A DNA stretch of 64,000 nucleotides from contig NC_092566.1 in NCBI RefSeq assembly GCF_037975245.1, forward strand, positions 14,688,501-14,752,500, given 5' to 3'. The translations under genes were made by a program, and so were the position numbers. This document shows, piece after piece, positions 13,826 to 28,290 of this stretch; position 1 is the stretch's first letter; each line of letters opens with the position of its first letter. The notes under the pieces are model-generated. The model saw nothing but the letters and a program-made list of their open reading frames with translations. It had not been told where the DNA came from and did not search any database. The DNA comes from Apostichopus japonicus (Eukaryota; Echinodermata; Holothuroidea; Aspidochirotida; Stichopodidae).

Positions 13826-14320
13826 CTGTTAAAGAAAATAAAATTGAATGAGAGACCAACAAAAAAAGAAAAGAAAAAAAATCAAGCAGAAAAGACCCAA
13901 ATTAGAACATAATCACATAATTTACGGGAAAGAAAATTAATTGGTAGGATTATTTGAGATTTTTCTTTATTTTTACGCCTAAAGGTTGGGTCTTTAAAGG
14001 ATTAACATAACAATAGATAATATAAAAGGCACAGCCACCAAAAGTTGAAACAAAATATTAACGGTATCGTATCTTCTTTTTAAGCTGTCGCTTACCAATG
14101 GGCTTTATGGTTGAATTTTTGTATCTTGAGCTTGCTAAACCTTAGCTATATTGCTGCAGGCCGCAACGTTTATTTTGAATTTAATAGTATTTTCAAAGAA
14201 AAAGTTTCGAAGATAAAAAATCAATTTGCAGTGCTTTGCTAGAGCATTAAACCATGACGTAATTAGCACGTGAAAAAAAGTCTTTCTCGTAACGTTCGGA
14301 CGTTAAAAATATCTAAGTTA

Positions 14321-14321
<1 letters not shown>

Positions 14322-14357
<36 letters not shown>

Positions 14358-14461
14358 TATATATATATATTATATATATATATATAGTTATATATATAGT
14401 TATATATATATAGTTATATATATATTTATATATATATATATAGTTATTTATATATACACAC

Positions 14462-14492
<31 letters not shown>

Positions 14493-14511
14493 GTTATTTA
14501 TATATACACAC

Positions 14512-14543
<32 letters not shown>

Positions 14544-14545
14544 GT

Positions 14546-14596
<51 letters not shown>

Positions 14597-14622
14597 TATA
14601 TTTATACAAATTTATATATACA
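14322..14622. repeat. (TA)n microsatellite with TAGTTA variants
   Basis: A long TA block broken by regularly placed tagttatata and tatacacacata units, one of which is duplicated (14441-14520). Confidence 0.95.
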
Positions 14623-14734
14623 AATGATATTTTCTTGAATTCTCTATAAGTTATCGTAGTTTTGTATAGTACGATTAATGCGCTAATAGCAAGGGCAGAG
14701 AAAGATTCTTGAGGTCAGGATTATGATAAATCAC

Positions 14735-14830
14735 GCCACAGTCTCGATGTAATGGGACTGGGGATGAGAGTGGATCAACTTATTTAGGATTCCGTGACCA
14801 TGAATAGGCTCGATACATAGCTACAACATC
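14735..14830 (+). repeat. Dispersed copy of the 9.4-kb repeat family
   Basis: cacagtctcgatgtaatggg followed by actggggatgagag and an accatgaataggctcg end matches the repeats at 9448-9640 in order and spacing. Confidence 0.55.
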
Positions 14831-16784
14831 GTGTTGGGTGTATTGTATAAGCCAGTCAACTTATTTAAGTTAATAAAACATTCGTTATTTTACCGATTTA
14901 AGTTTCTTTTTCTGCGGTGGGGTATTTAAAACCATTTTCAGTGATGAAAGTTTTCCAACGAAAGATTCCTGACAAGTTCTTCTTAAGTTCTGTAAAATCT
15001 CCAATGACCTTAACACCACAAAGTTGAACTATTTTTGGCTTTGTTGTTTTGTCGTTTTCGCGTTTCAATTCCTTTTTGCCTAAAATGTCTAGTCAGAAAT
15101 GTCAAAAATTTGCCAAATTGAAGAAAAGAAAAGGTATAGGGTCCTCCGAATGATAAACAATGTCACATGAAAAATGTGCTGGCTTAATCAGGTGTATGTT
15201 TGTCGATGAAGTTCAAAGGCCGCCAGAATAGTTTTTCCCCCTCTCTCTGATGTGTGAAATGGAGTAGAAACTATTATCACATTGGACCAGACTCTCCAGG
15301 GAGCGCAACAATATGAATTATGCAAACTGTTCATCCATACACAAAATGAACGTGAAATTGCGTCTAGGCTCGCTTCCCTTTATGAAATGTTATCCCACGT
15401 GTGTTACAAAGGCCACTGGGTAATTAGCCTTCGGGGCTCTCGCTATGAATATTTATAAGCTATGTGATACCGTTAGATGAGCTCAAGTCCGAAAGGAAAC
15501 GAATAAAAAGTCAACGAGTGAAAACAAAAAAAAGTGACTTTCTTTTAACGATGTTTTCGACCCACAACAAAAATAGATTCTCTGCGCGAAGGAGTCTAAG
15601 AAATATGAAAGAACCTCCGAACTCTGCGTATAAAAGTTTGACCTCGTTCTAATGTACACGTCACGTGATTTTCCTTGATATTTTCCGCTTTATTTTTGTT
15701 GGTAATTCTGACTACTTTAATATCTCAAGTTTGAACAACAACAAGAACAGCAGCATTGGCAAATATCAACAATTTCCTGAAATTTAAACAAATATGAAAC
15801 GTCTGGTATATATAAGAAAAACAAAAGTCCTTGAATAACAGTCGATTTTATACTAAATCGTATCGGGAAACTAAGCCAGGTGTTAAAATACGCGCTCGTT
15901 CGACTGTAGTTGACTTCAGATTGTAACCCTGGATGGCAGGCGTATTCAACGTTTGCACTTTATACCGTAGCTAAACTGGACCTACACAATTAAGTTGTCA
16001 CTCAGTGTCCTTGAGTATTATTAAAGCTAAACAATCACTTCCGGTAAGATTTACCGGTTTTTTTTTAATTTTAACTTTCTCTTCATTTTTATTTCTTTAC
16101 TCACCAGTTAGCATAGCCATATATGTCTCTATGACCAATATAAAGTGATTTCACAGTCACCAACCCTAACTCAATCAATATCCAGATCCTTAATAGTGGA
16201 GTGTCTAATAAGTTTGGCTATTCCGTTTATCGATTGTCACTATTGAAACATTCATCCGCCATATGTTTAAAGCTAAACATTTAGAAACAAAACTATATGA
16301 GGGTATTATATTATATCCATGACAGGTGTTGAGTCATCACAACATTTATCGAACCTTACTACATTGACGTCATGCAATTACGTAATAATCAGTAATTATG
16401 ATGCAGAGCTTACTTACCAAACAAATGACGTTGGGTGACCATTAGAAACCACGTTATAAAGACTTATTACCCTTTGTTTTATCAAATTTAGAACAACGAT
16501 AATCGTGCATAGGCTAACTTTCTTCCTTGGTAGAGTGTGTTTCCGATTGCACAAAACACTAGACAATTTAATAGAGAGACAGACATACATACAGACAGAC
16601 AGACACGCATATATAGATACACTACTCTCATCAAAAAGTTCATATTCTTGAAGTATAGATTTTTTTATATTAATTTGACCAACAATATCCCCTTATCTTA
16701 AAAGTATTTGACATTCTAATTCATGTTCGTGTGATGGTCTTTTTTCTTTAGAAAAAGGTACTTTGACAGTGATTCAAAGTTATC

Positions 16785-17060
16785 GTCACCATAGCAACAA
16801 TAAATCAACCCCCCTGGTCACAGACCCCCCTCCCCTTTCCCGCTTTGGTTACACCAGGACTATGCGCCGTTATCACTGACGTATGCTTAGAGAAATATGC
16901 TCAGAAAATTGAAAACCAAAGTAATCGGCGCCATGTCAATAATACATCAACCCCTCCCCCGTCACAGACCCACCGCTTCTTGCACACGACCCTCTAGTAG
17001 AACGACCATATACCATGTCGTCATCAACTGATGCATAATTACAACCAAATTTAAGTACTT
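16785..17060. repeat. Diverged ~140-bp tandem duplication
   Basis: caataaatcaaccccc...gtcacagaccc at about 16798 recurs as caataatacatcaacccc...gtcacagaccc at about 16938, and looser matches follow each copy. Confidence 0.5.
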
Positions 17061-17232
17061 CATCAATTATCAAAAAAAGTAGCCAAGTTTAATGCAAAAT
17101 GAAATTTGACACCGTGTGTTATAAATAGCTCTTTACTTTTCAAACCGCCGTACGAATTTTCCCGAATTTTCTGTAAGTGTCAATGACATTTTTACTTTTC
17201 TATTTGCTTTCTTCGGAAGGTGGTAGTAGTGC

Positions 17233-17245
17233 GGGGGGGGGGGGG
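17233..17245. repeat. G13 homopolymer
   Basis: Uninterrupted run of 13 G in AT-rich intron sequence; see also the other long G or C runs. Confidence 0.95.
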
Positions 17246-18425
17246 ATGGGGTGGCGGAGCTATGAGGACAACCATGAAATCTGTTCTTCCAACTTTCTTC
17301 AATCACTGTTTAGTTTTGGCGCGCTTTCTTCATCTGAATCCATTAATGTAAGATGCACGGAATTGATTCGTTAAAATGACGTCATCGAGTCGTTAAAACC
17401 CCTCCGGCTATTTGGATTGAACCTTCTGGCAGAGTGCTTTTTTTTCTTCTTTTCTTTTTTTTTGGCGATTCGGAAAAAGATGACTGCTGGTGATAAGGTG
17501 ATGCAAGTGCATGCCACTCTTTTATTAATAAAATTGATTGAAAGTTCACTACGGTTAAACCGTTAAAAATCAAAGACTCTCTGAAAGGTTACGCCCGTAA
17601 GGAGGCACCCATAGGAATTATCAGCGTATACAGTGATAACCTCTGACAGAGCCAAATGCGCTAATCAAGATTCTTTATTTATATATATAAATTCATTTCT
17701 ATTTTAATATACATCAGGTTTTCGTAAATGCTTGTAGCGCTTAAAGCAGGAGTATCTTCGTTAACTTAAAGTCTCTTGCACCATTGATAATGATACGATT
17801 GATATTGGTATGATTGATGATACGAAACTTAGCAAATCACTCATCATTTTTTAATTTTTTTTTTGGCGTTATATAAAGTTGATGATACCATAGCGCTAAT
17901 CCAATACTATACATACCCTTAAAATACAAGTTCATGATTTCTGGCCCAGTTCCACTTAAAAGCTGTATTCTGCATCTGGTATAAACATGCACAACTGATG
18001 GTTATGCTATGAAATCCCAAACTCTGTCTCTCTCTTTCTCTTGCCCTGGTCTACACTTTCAGAAAACAATACTCTGTGCAGCGTTTCTGATTGGTACATT
18101 TTGAGGTTTTGGTACTGCCCCCTATTTTGTTAAGTTAGGATAAATCATTTAACACTCATACCAAAAAAATTACAAAAAAAGGCTGCCAGGGTCAATTTGT
18201 TCAAATAGAGGATGATGCTTGCCTAATATTCCACAACATATGGGCATGAAATTAGTTTTAACCCCAAACTGGGTTGATCTCCAAAACCCAAGGAGTGCCA
18301 TATGTACATAACAGGGTTTTTGCATCCCCCACCTCTCTGTTTCTCCTCCACCCCTTCTCTCACTCTCTCACTTTTTAACAGATTTTTTACAATCTCATTG
18401 TTATAATAACATACTTGTTTGTTTG

Positions 18426-18815
18426 TACATACTTTCACATCGCATGCTTAACACACATGTACTAGTACATATACTTCCACATCGTATGCTGAACACACAT
18501 GTACTAGTACATAATTTCACATCTTATGCTTAACACACATAGTTTTCAAATCGTATGCTTATCACACATGCACTAGTATATATACTTTCACATCGTATGC
18601 TTAACACACATGTACTAGTACATAATACTTTCACATCGTATATGCTTAACACATATGTACAAGTACATAATCCTTCCACATCGTATTCTTTAACACACAT
18701 GTACTAGTACATATACTTTCACATCGTATGCTTAACACACATGTATTAGTACATATACTTTCACATCGTATGCTTAACACACATGTACTAGTACATATAT
18801 TCACATCGTATGCTT
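18426..18815. repeat. ~43-bp minisatellite with a 14-base palindrome
   Basis: About nine copies of tactttcacatcgtatgct, taacacacatgtactagtac. Most units contain the perfect palindrome ATGTACTAGTACAT. Unit lengths vary between about 40 and 45 bases. The Cys-rich minus-strand ORF here is simply the translated repeat. Confidence 0.92.
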
Positions 18816-19774
18816 TGACCATGCAGGTGCTGTCACTCTTCTCACAAATATACCTATATCTCCCATTCGAACAAGACAAGATGAGATTTATCTGTTGATG
18901 TTTTCATCCCGTATCGTTGAGAATGTTTGAAAGGTATTTTCTGTTTAAATCATTGACAATTAACTAAAGCTGTACACGTCTAAGACAACAGCACATTATT
19001 TGAATTTATCAATTAATGCTGGCAAAAAAATATTCCACAAATTTAAAAAAAAAAATGACTTGTCATATTGAGTGTATATCACTTTAATAACGTACAACAA
19101 CCCACGCAGTTGCTTTAAAATCCAAAGCAACAAGCAAAACTATCATGTTTTTAGCTTTGATTGATCACACTGAAAACATAAACGGTGTTATGTAGTTAAG
19201 GTTGGCTGATTTTAAGAGGATATAGGACAGAGGGACAATTTATTTTTTGGCTAATAAAAGTGAAACATATTCTTAAGCATGCTACTGGTGAAACTTTCAT
19301 TCAGTTCCTATATATTTATCGCATGTCGAGGTAATAACATTTCAAGTTGACATGTGTCGCACCCCCAAAAAAGTGAATTTGAAGCTATTACAGGTGTGAT
19401 AACAAATATGCACATCACTGACAAATGTAGTTTTTGGTTTTCTTTAAAGTGTACATCCAAGTGTCATCTTGTGGTATTTGAATGCATAAACATATGGAAA
19501 CATCAACGTCGTTGGGGGGGGGGGGGGGGAGTCATGGATAGCTTGCCATCCCGAAAGCAAGGTTGGAACCATTAATAATCCAAGTTGAAACCAGTGAAAG
19601 TGCAAAATAACTTTAAAAGGAAAAAAAAAACATTTTGTCGTCGATTGTGCAATTAGGAAAATCAACTTCGTTTGCTTCAAGTTGAGTTATGGTACAAAAT
19701 GTGAACAATTTCAACTACCGATATCTCCAAAAAAAGTAATTGAGGATTATAGATGCAAATTTTACCACAATGTT

Positions 19775-19776
<2 letters not shown>

Positions 19777-19837
<61 letters not shown>
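19777..19837. repeat. (TA)n microsatellite
   Basis: Pure TA tract flanked by the direct repeat gttctta on both sides. Confidence 0.95.
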
Positions 19838-19840
<3 letters not shown>

Positions 19841-21374
19841 CTTATTTGAATAGTGAAAAATAAGTTTTTCCCATAGACTGTCCTGTTAAAGAATGAACAA
19901 GGGTATATATAAGAAAAGACTACGGTAGTGAAATTGGAACAGCTTGTATGTTGTATATAATCAGAAATACAGTTATGAATGATAAACCATTCTTTTCGCT
20001 TCAATGCTACTAATACCAAACACAACCACAACTATATCAACCAGGGTCCAAGAAGCGTCAAACTCAAAATGAGCATTATATCATTTTAGTGGTTAAATAT
20101 GGAGACAGCATGCCGAGACATATTAATTATCATATGTAATTTTGTAAGATATAAAAGCGACAACTTTTTTTTTATTTTGATTGATTTTTTTCGTTTTTCT
20201 GTTTGTTCTTTTGATTAACTTGATCATAATTGTTTATATCAATTGGAAAACGGAGGAAAAAATATACTATTAGAGTTGTTTATATTACACACTGAAGGTA
20301 TAGGTTTTAATCATGATAACCGAAGTTGTAATGGTGTTACTATGGGGTCTCACTTTTTCCTATATGTAACATATTTCTTAAAATCTTTAGTTTATGAAGT
20401 ACATGTTTATTATCAATTTAGATTGATGACAATCTAATTATATAGTCTGATCACAGAGAGAGATAGAGACGAATGATTCTAATTTTTTACAGCCGCGAAA
20501 AATATAGCTTCAAAATGATCACTCCCTGGTGAATATCAACAATGATTCCTCAGAGTGAACGTACTTTTTCTCGCAGACTGTTTACTGTTAAATTAATCCA
20601 ATCGATCGTGTCTCCAGTTTTTGCGCCTAGTTTATTTGCTTGCTTGTCTTTAATAGTCCCGAAAAAACAAACAAATTTTCCATCATTACATCATGTAACC
20701 ACATCAACTCAAGGACTATTTGTTAAAAATTAACTCAATCGTAATGTTTTTTAGTGGTGTTTTTTAGTTTTTGCTTTAAAGCATGATGATGGATTTAATC
20801 ATGGGACTGTTTTTTTAATCTTGATTGTTAGGATTCGCGATTTCCATTAGTTTTGTAGTTTGACTGAAGCTATTCGTCAAATTTTGTCATTTTTTAAGAA
20901 CTCTGTCTATTTAGAGAACTTTATAGTGAATGAAATTTAAACCATCGACATAAATCGTTGGATTGAATAATTGACCTCTAATATGTTTTATTTTAATTAA
21001 TAAACCACAACTATTATTATTATTATTATTATAGCACACTGCAATGTGTATGACCTTTCTGTAAATTACTGCACATATTTGAACAATTTCTGACATTGGA
21101 ATCCAAAGTATGTTATGCGCATGCGTCTGAATAGTGTGATATTTTTGAAGCCTCATCGCGATTACTGCCTTAAAATGGCGGAAACTCTGGTGATAGACGA
21201 AATAAAAACTTTCATTTCAAGAAAAGAATATTTTCACCATGTTATTTGATGAAACAAAAACCATCTCAATATATTTTCCCTCCTCGAGATTTGGTTGATT
21301 GAAAATAATATTTTTTTAGCTGGGTAAACCTTCCTTTACTTCACGAAGTGAATCACAAACTTCGATATTATTAT

Positions 21375-21593
<219 letters not shown>

Positions 21594-22703
21594 CTACCCT
21601 AAGTTGTTGTGCCTGAATTTAATCTTATCAGTCCTTTTTCATTCTGTGTTTATAATTAACCATTTCGTGGAAATGTTACGCTCCTCTGTGGATAATATGT
21701 GATTTTTGATATTTGTTAATAAACTCAAAACAACATTTTCAGCTCGATTGCCAGGGTGGAAGGCATCATACATTCTGCTATTCATAAATGTAATCAAAAA
21801 ATATCATCAAATATCTTATTTTCGCCATACCATACTTAATATATACAGAACAACTATATATTAAACAATCATTTTTAGCCCTTGGAACATCCCTTAAAGT
21901 CTTATGTAATGCAAACACGATAATTGGGATACGTCCCCAATATCATGCTCTGTAATGTCATTTGAAATCTGATCCCGGCGAAAAAGTGCTTAGCAAAGTA
22001 GAGGAGGGAGAAATAGACAAGAAAAGTGAGAGAAATGAAAAATGTAATAAGAATCAAGTAAGAGCTGAGTGGGGAAAAAAACGGATGCATAAAACACAAC
22101 ACCTACATGGCGCCCTAAGGTTGACATTATTCACAATCAAAACAAATTTTAGCAAATGAAATATCAGGGTAGGAAAAAGACGAAATAAGATGAAGAAGAA
22201 GATGTGTTGATTTGATCAAGTCATCCGAAATATTGAGCTTTATACGAAAAGGAAGTTGATTAATTGTAATATAAAATTTCAAATATTTCAGCGACTTTTG
22301 AAACCTACTGGTTGTCACTTAGCAACCAGGCACTGTGAAATCGTCCCAGTGATCATGTTCTATTTGTAACCAAGGATTCGTACTCGCTGTCGTCCGAACT
22401 GATGCGTTAAATGACGTCATAACGTTTAACTTTTTTTTCTTTCTCTCTTTTTCATATAGGGGACGATAAAAGTCCCTTGGCTCAGATATTGTATAGGAAT
22501 TTTTCAGAGAATGAAATTGCAAAAGAGGATCAGTATGATCGCCAAGGCAATTTCATGCTTGAACACAGAGGTCATATCCATTTTCGGAGAGAAACAAACA
22601 AATAGGTGACGGCTGGGCGTTATTACTTTAAAGATCGAAACAAAGAGATTCAATAACCACAACAGAACGGAATAAAGTGTTAATCGATAGGTTATGGTGT
22701 TTC

Positions 22704-22939
<236 letters not shown>

Positions 22940-22946
22940 GATATAA

Positions 22947-23154
22947 TATAGTATAGTATACCTATACTGTCATTTACAGCATGTAAATTACAGTATAGGT
23001 ATACTATATATCGTATTATTTGTACGTTTTAGTCACTCTTGAAGCGAGAAGTGACAATTGATTTGATTAAAACGTACAAATAATACGATATATAGTATAC
23101 CTATACTGTAATTTACATGCTGTAAATTGCAGTATAGGTATACTATACTATACT
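22947..23154. mobile_element. Nested palindrome / candidate MITE inside (TA)n
   Basis: Two outer arms of roughly 95 bases are reverse complements. They run from tatagtatagtatacctata to gtattatttgtacgtttt on the left and return on the right from aaaacgtacaaataatac. Each arm is itself a smaller palindrome centred on tttacagcatgtaaa, and the loop holds a third (gtcact...agtgac, 23032-23055). The whole lies between two (TA)n tracts, as expected for an element that targets TA. No coding capacity. Confidence 0.7.
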
Positions 23155-23161
23155 GTATCTA

Positions 23162-23214
23162 CATATATATATATATCTTTATATTTATATTTATATATAT
23201 ATATAAATAAATAA

Positions 23215-23286
<72 letters not shown>

Positions 23287-23303
23287 ATATATATATATTT
23301 ATA
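23162..23303. repeat. (TA)n microsatellite, right flank of the palindrome
   Basis: TA dinucleotides with TTTATA and AAATAAAT interruptions; continues the tract split by the palindrome. Confidence 0.95.
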
Positions 23304-25859
23304 CCCACATGTTCCCAAAATTAAATGTCTAGCACTTTGACAGGATGTCGTAATCATTTTAAGAAAAATGAAGTAAATCTCGGCAAGTTAAATTAACTCG
23401 TCCGACATTGCCATCGCGGCTGAGAGTAAAAACTCATCTTTGTTTTATAGCCTCTCGTTTTGTTAACCAAAGTAAACCCCAATTTCTTTGGCAAAATATA
23501 TCATCTTTATGAATTTTTCAGATCAATCTCTCCATATTACTTTGCATTACGGGGAGAATCAAGACAAAAGTGAAACGTGTCCGGTTTTTGACAAATTTGA
23601 TCAAATACTCTCACTGCATCTACAGTCTCTGACGTCACATTGAGACAACGTAATTAACTGTAATTTGCTCCCATGATGAAAGACACACTTTAAACTTGAA
23701 GTAAAACAATGATCAGAACAAGACCAAGTAAAGAAAAATACCATGAAACTCGTTTTCATAAGATTCATGAAATACAGAGGACGGTTAGTTTTATATTGTC
23801 TACTACAGTGGGTATCTGTATCACTAAAACTGAGATAGGAATGGAATAGCTCTGGCCGGGAAAGATACGGCGCAGAGAATGCAAGGGAAATGAAATGAAA
23901 GTTGAAGAAAACAGAATAATTGTAAGTTTTTAAGAAAGGAAAGATCGGCTGATATAGGCCTATATTGATATTAAGTTAAATTTTAATAACTGGAGACATT
24001 AGGAAGTTAGATTCATTTGCGACTGACACGACTTATTAATAAACTTTTGAAAGATATCTCCTTGTCAAAATAAAGGGGTGGGGGGGGGGGGGGAGGAGCT
24101 TCATGGTTCGCAAAAGAGGACGAATTGATCGAAAAATTGAAACTTGCCACATTGAATTGAAAATGATATTGGGTAAGATATATATTTTTTCCAAAATCGT
24201 GACGAGAAATTGTTATTTTGCAGCTTACAGTATATATTATGTGAAACAGTATACTGTCAATCTTTTACGATAACTAGAAAAAAACAAAACGCTTTTTTTT
24301 AAATGTCTTCGGAGTTCATAATTCAAACATGTCATTCTTGGTGAGGCACGATACACACAATCTATCTCTTTAAGTGTGTCTGGGAACAAGGCACAAACTT
24401 TGATTATATTTTTAAGGTGCATGTGTACCCAACTCGTTTTTTTTTTTTTTTTTCGTTTTTTTTTTAAACTTTTCAGGAGAAGTCTCAGGGTATGTTTAAA
24501 TGAATAGATTATGATAAAAAGAAATGTAATATTTTTCCTTTAGGGGTTTTCTTATTTTGAATTTGTTGGTTTTGTTAGAACTTCAAAGTTACCGAACTAT
24601 GTGACAAACAGTATAATCAACGACTGCCATTCGGATTCCGTTATTGTAATTTATTCCCAACAGGAACTAGACTTAACATTTTCGTTTATGACAAATTTTC
24701 CACTCACTTTGGCCAAATAAGGATTGTAAAAATACTTCCTGTCCTAGCCACTGTATGTCCTATACCTCAAGCACATGTAATTGAGGTAACTTTTCCACAC
24801 ACTTAGATTTACAGATCTTTGAATATATCCAGATGTTTCGAAGTTTATCTGTTACATAACTGAAATAGAAACGTCTTTGCAGAAAAACATAAGCTGAAAA
24901 TAAAAAACCGAAGAATTCACTTCTCTTCGTGGTTTATTAAGAAAAAAGTCATTAAATTCTCGACTTTGTAGCAAATTGTATAAAAGTTTACAATTCTCAT
25001 CAACATATAGTCAATATCTATGAAACTATATAAACTTATCAAAAAATATATATTTATTCTATAACTGACATCAGATGTATAGGCTATATATATTTGTCTC
25101 GACTGACTGGCTCCAGCAATTCTGTTAAATGTCACCTTTTTACAGCAAATAACAATTTAACAGCATTCCAACTATACTGTTATGAAAAGAAAAAAAATGT
25201 CTGAGACAAATTCCAGATGTGATTAATCGTCAAGCAATTGTTTCTTTGTTGTTTTATTTTTCTTTATATAAGCTGTGCGGACGAAAATCAGTGTCGCTCT
25301 CAACATGCTCAGTTTCAAAAAAAAAGATATTACTTAACCATTTTAACTATACTCCTCAATGTATAACGAAAAGCAAATTTCAAGACGCTATGGAAACCGA
25401 TCTTTTAAAGTCAAAACACGTAATATATTCACTTTTGTGTTGATGAGTTTAATTGCTTGAATATAAAACTTATATTTGTTTGGTAGTTACATGCAATGTA
25501 TAAAGTAGTCGAATATCAACAGACCTATTGCTGTTTCTCAAATTCATGGAGACATTATTGACACGGGTTTCAGCAATGCATAAGTCATTATACAGAGTGA
25601 CACACCATGTTGAATAGTATTCACCACAATTGGCTATATAACAAGCCGTTTCAATGACAAGCAAAACTGAACTTGTTAAAGAATATTTCCATATGAACGA
25701 TATAGATAATCTTCGGTTATTAAATATGTTTTTGGAGCAAGTGATACAACTAATTATATGCATATTCATTATGTATTGTTTGTATTCTCTCGTCGGTGAC
25801 AAGAGATGTACGTTCCTCCCACTAAAACTATCTACGTTGAAAACCGTATGAGTCGGTGG

Positions 25860-26130
25860 CAGTGATAACACATTCCTGATGGAGATGCTGATACCATTTA
25901 CTAGGTGTGCTGACACCATGTGTAAGAGACGATACAACCATTAACTAGATGTGCTGACACCATGTATAAGAGACGACAACACCATGAACTAGATGTGCTG
26001 ACACCATGCGTAAGAGACGGCAACATCATGAAATAAATGTGATGACACCATTCGTAAGAGACGACAACACCATGAGCTAGATGTGCTGACACCATGCATA
26101 AGAGACGACGACACCGTGAAGCAAATGATG
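25860..26130. repeat. 44-bp minisatellite
   Basis: About five and a half copies of aagagacgacaacaccatga, actagatgtgctgacaccat with point differences. The sequence fades into single-copy DNA with scattered acaccat motifs up to 26270. Confidence 0.92.
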
Positions 26131-26844
26131 TGAAAGAGATGTCACCATCTTATTGTGACACTATAAATAAGAGACACACGCACTTGAAGGAAAACATGCG
26201 AGACAATAGCAGTGAGACAACGTTAGGTGTTATACCACCAGTAATTCTGACACCATGTAGGTGTATTACAAGCAATGGTGCTTACGCCAGCAACGCCAAA
26301 CAACGTCAAACCATAAATTCATCGTTCACTGGCGATCATGTACAATCACCTCTCCATTTTCTCGTTCCCCGTCCTAATTGTGTTAACTTCCATATTCAAA
26401 TCGAACAGGGGGCGCAAGCATAAAAGTGTCTGTGAAGCTATAGACACAAATAAAATGAGAGTTAAAAATAAAATAAATGACATCCAATTGTTTTTAAGTA
26501 GGTCCTACTTAAAAATCATTAGAACTGCTGCTATATTTAGCTATTTGAGTTCATCGCACTTTAAATGCTCTATATAGCTTTGGTTTCGATCAGTACAAAA
26601 CTTCCTGCTTTTATATTGAACGGTCAAAATAGCTGAGATGGTCAATTCGACACCGACAGTACGTGATATTAATTACCTTCTATCTGATGCATTTCCATGC
26701 ATAATCATAATGAAATCTATACAAAGAGGTCCACATAAGTTGTTACTTTAATTAAGGTAACTATACAGCACTAAGGATTTTACTGTAACGATTCTTTTTC
26801 GACCCGAGAAAAAAAAATCACTCGGCTCTATATACAACACCACG

Positions 26845-26885
26845 CACAGAGGCGTAGCAAAATGGGGTCTAGGCGGTTAGTTGAA
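26845..26885. mobile_element. Possible hAT-type MITE terminus
   Basis: cacagaggcgtagcaaaatg contains the CAGNGGCGTAGC-like end common in hAT non-autonomous elements. A related cagaggcgttg is at 56483. The second terminus was not located, so this is a hint only. Confidence 0.3.
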
Positions 26886-27689
26886 CCTTCCTTTGTCAAT
26901 TTTATTCACTAAAAACTACTTTAATTACATTCCCGTTTCAAAGGGGGTGGGGGATGGGGAGTCTATCCCCCATTTTGTGTCTAGACTCCCCCTTCACCGC
27001 CCTCCGCTCATACCCCACCCCAAATGTGAGAAAATTGTGAGAAAGCTGTTTGTTTTTATTCAGAAATAAGGTCCCGCCTCCTCCCTTAGAAAATCATTTG
27101 GCTACCCTACAAGAAAATCTAGCGTCATTCCTGAATTCAATATCACACCTATCATAGTTCCTTTTCGCTGCAGTTAGATTCATGAATTTGCATCAGGCAG
27201 GGCCTTAGCCATACGACTTCCTCGATCCGCCTCCTATCCAAATTCCTAATCTCTCTTCGTTTTAATGAAAGCTTCAGCAGACAAGTTTTTCATTTTTACC
27301 TCCATACGCCCCCATACACACCCATACATCACCATACACCCCCACACACCCCCATACATCACCATACACCACCATACATCCCCGCTACATTACCACCTCA
27401 GTAAATCTGGAGCGGCCTTCGTCGCGAACGGCGTTCTTACCAATAATATTTAGGCTCATGCAGTTTCATGAACATTTGACATTCACAGTTGGAGTTCCTA
27501 TATCGTCAAGTATTCAGACAAATTAGGATGCGCGTATGGTGAGAGGGTGGTAATGCTTACGAACTTTGTCAATGCTTCATAATTACTAGAATATACGTGG
27601 ATTTAAATGAGAAAAGGGTATCGTTCCCCCTCCACCCTCCACCCTCCACCTCACCACACCTCCACCACACCATCCCTTCACCCCTACAT

Positions 27690-28290
27690 ATCCATACCCC
27701 TATACCCCTCCACCCTCTACACCCCTCCATCCAATATGGTACCTTCTCTGAAAGCCATTAGTCTACACCCCTTCTACATCTCCACACCAACCCCCCTCCC
27801 CCACCCTCAACCTTCCAACTCAAGTACATCTGTTTTTATAAATTTCTCTTTTTTTTCTCTTTCTCTTCACATATCCTTCAACTAGACTGCCATTACACAT
27901 TTGTCTAATAGACACTTTAGACTTTCCTATGTATGATAGCCTGTAGCATTTTAATGAAACGAAATTGTTTCTCAAGCTAAACAAAACCCTACACCCTCTA
28001 CACCCCTACACCCCTCGACCCAATATGTTACCTTCTCTGTAAGCCATCAGTCTTTACACTCCAACTGCATCTTCAACCTCACCATCCTCCCCCTCTCCCC
28101 ACCCCTCCCCTCCCACCCTACCCTCACCCTCCCCCTTCCAATTCCAGTACCTCTGTATTTATAAATTTCTATCTTTTCAGATATCCTTCAACTAAACCGT
28201 CATTACACATCTTTATGCTAGACATTTTAGACTTTCCTATTTATTATAGCCTGTAGCATTTTAATGAAACGAAATTGTTTCTCAAGCTAG
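27690..28290. repeat. Tandem duplication, period ~310 bp, C-rich
   Basis: The block gcctgtagcattttaatgaa (27939) recurs at 28249, and the preceding ttaccttctctgtaagccat region and the CT-rich middle are shared as well. The C-rich part consists of short CCCTCCACC and CCCCTACACC units. Related CACCATACACCCC units lie at 27300-27385. Confidence 0.8.

Noticed and set aside
13450-13851. 133-codon plus-strand ORF over ChAT exon 2
   Set aside because: It is the antisense shadow of a recognised exon; the minus strand carries the conserved protein and splice sites.
25470-25937. 155-codon minus-strand ORF
   Set aside because: Its start lies in the 44-bp minisatellite and the rest shows no domain or signal; likely chance.
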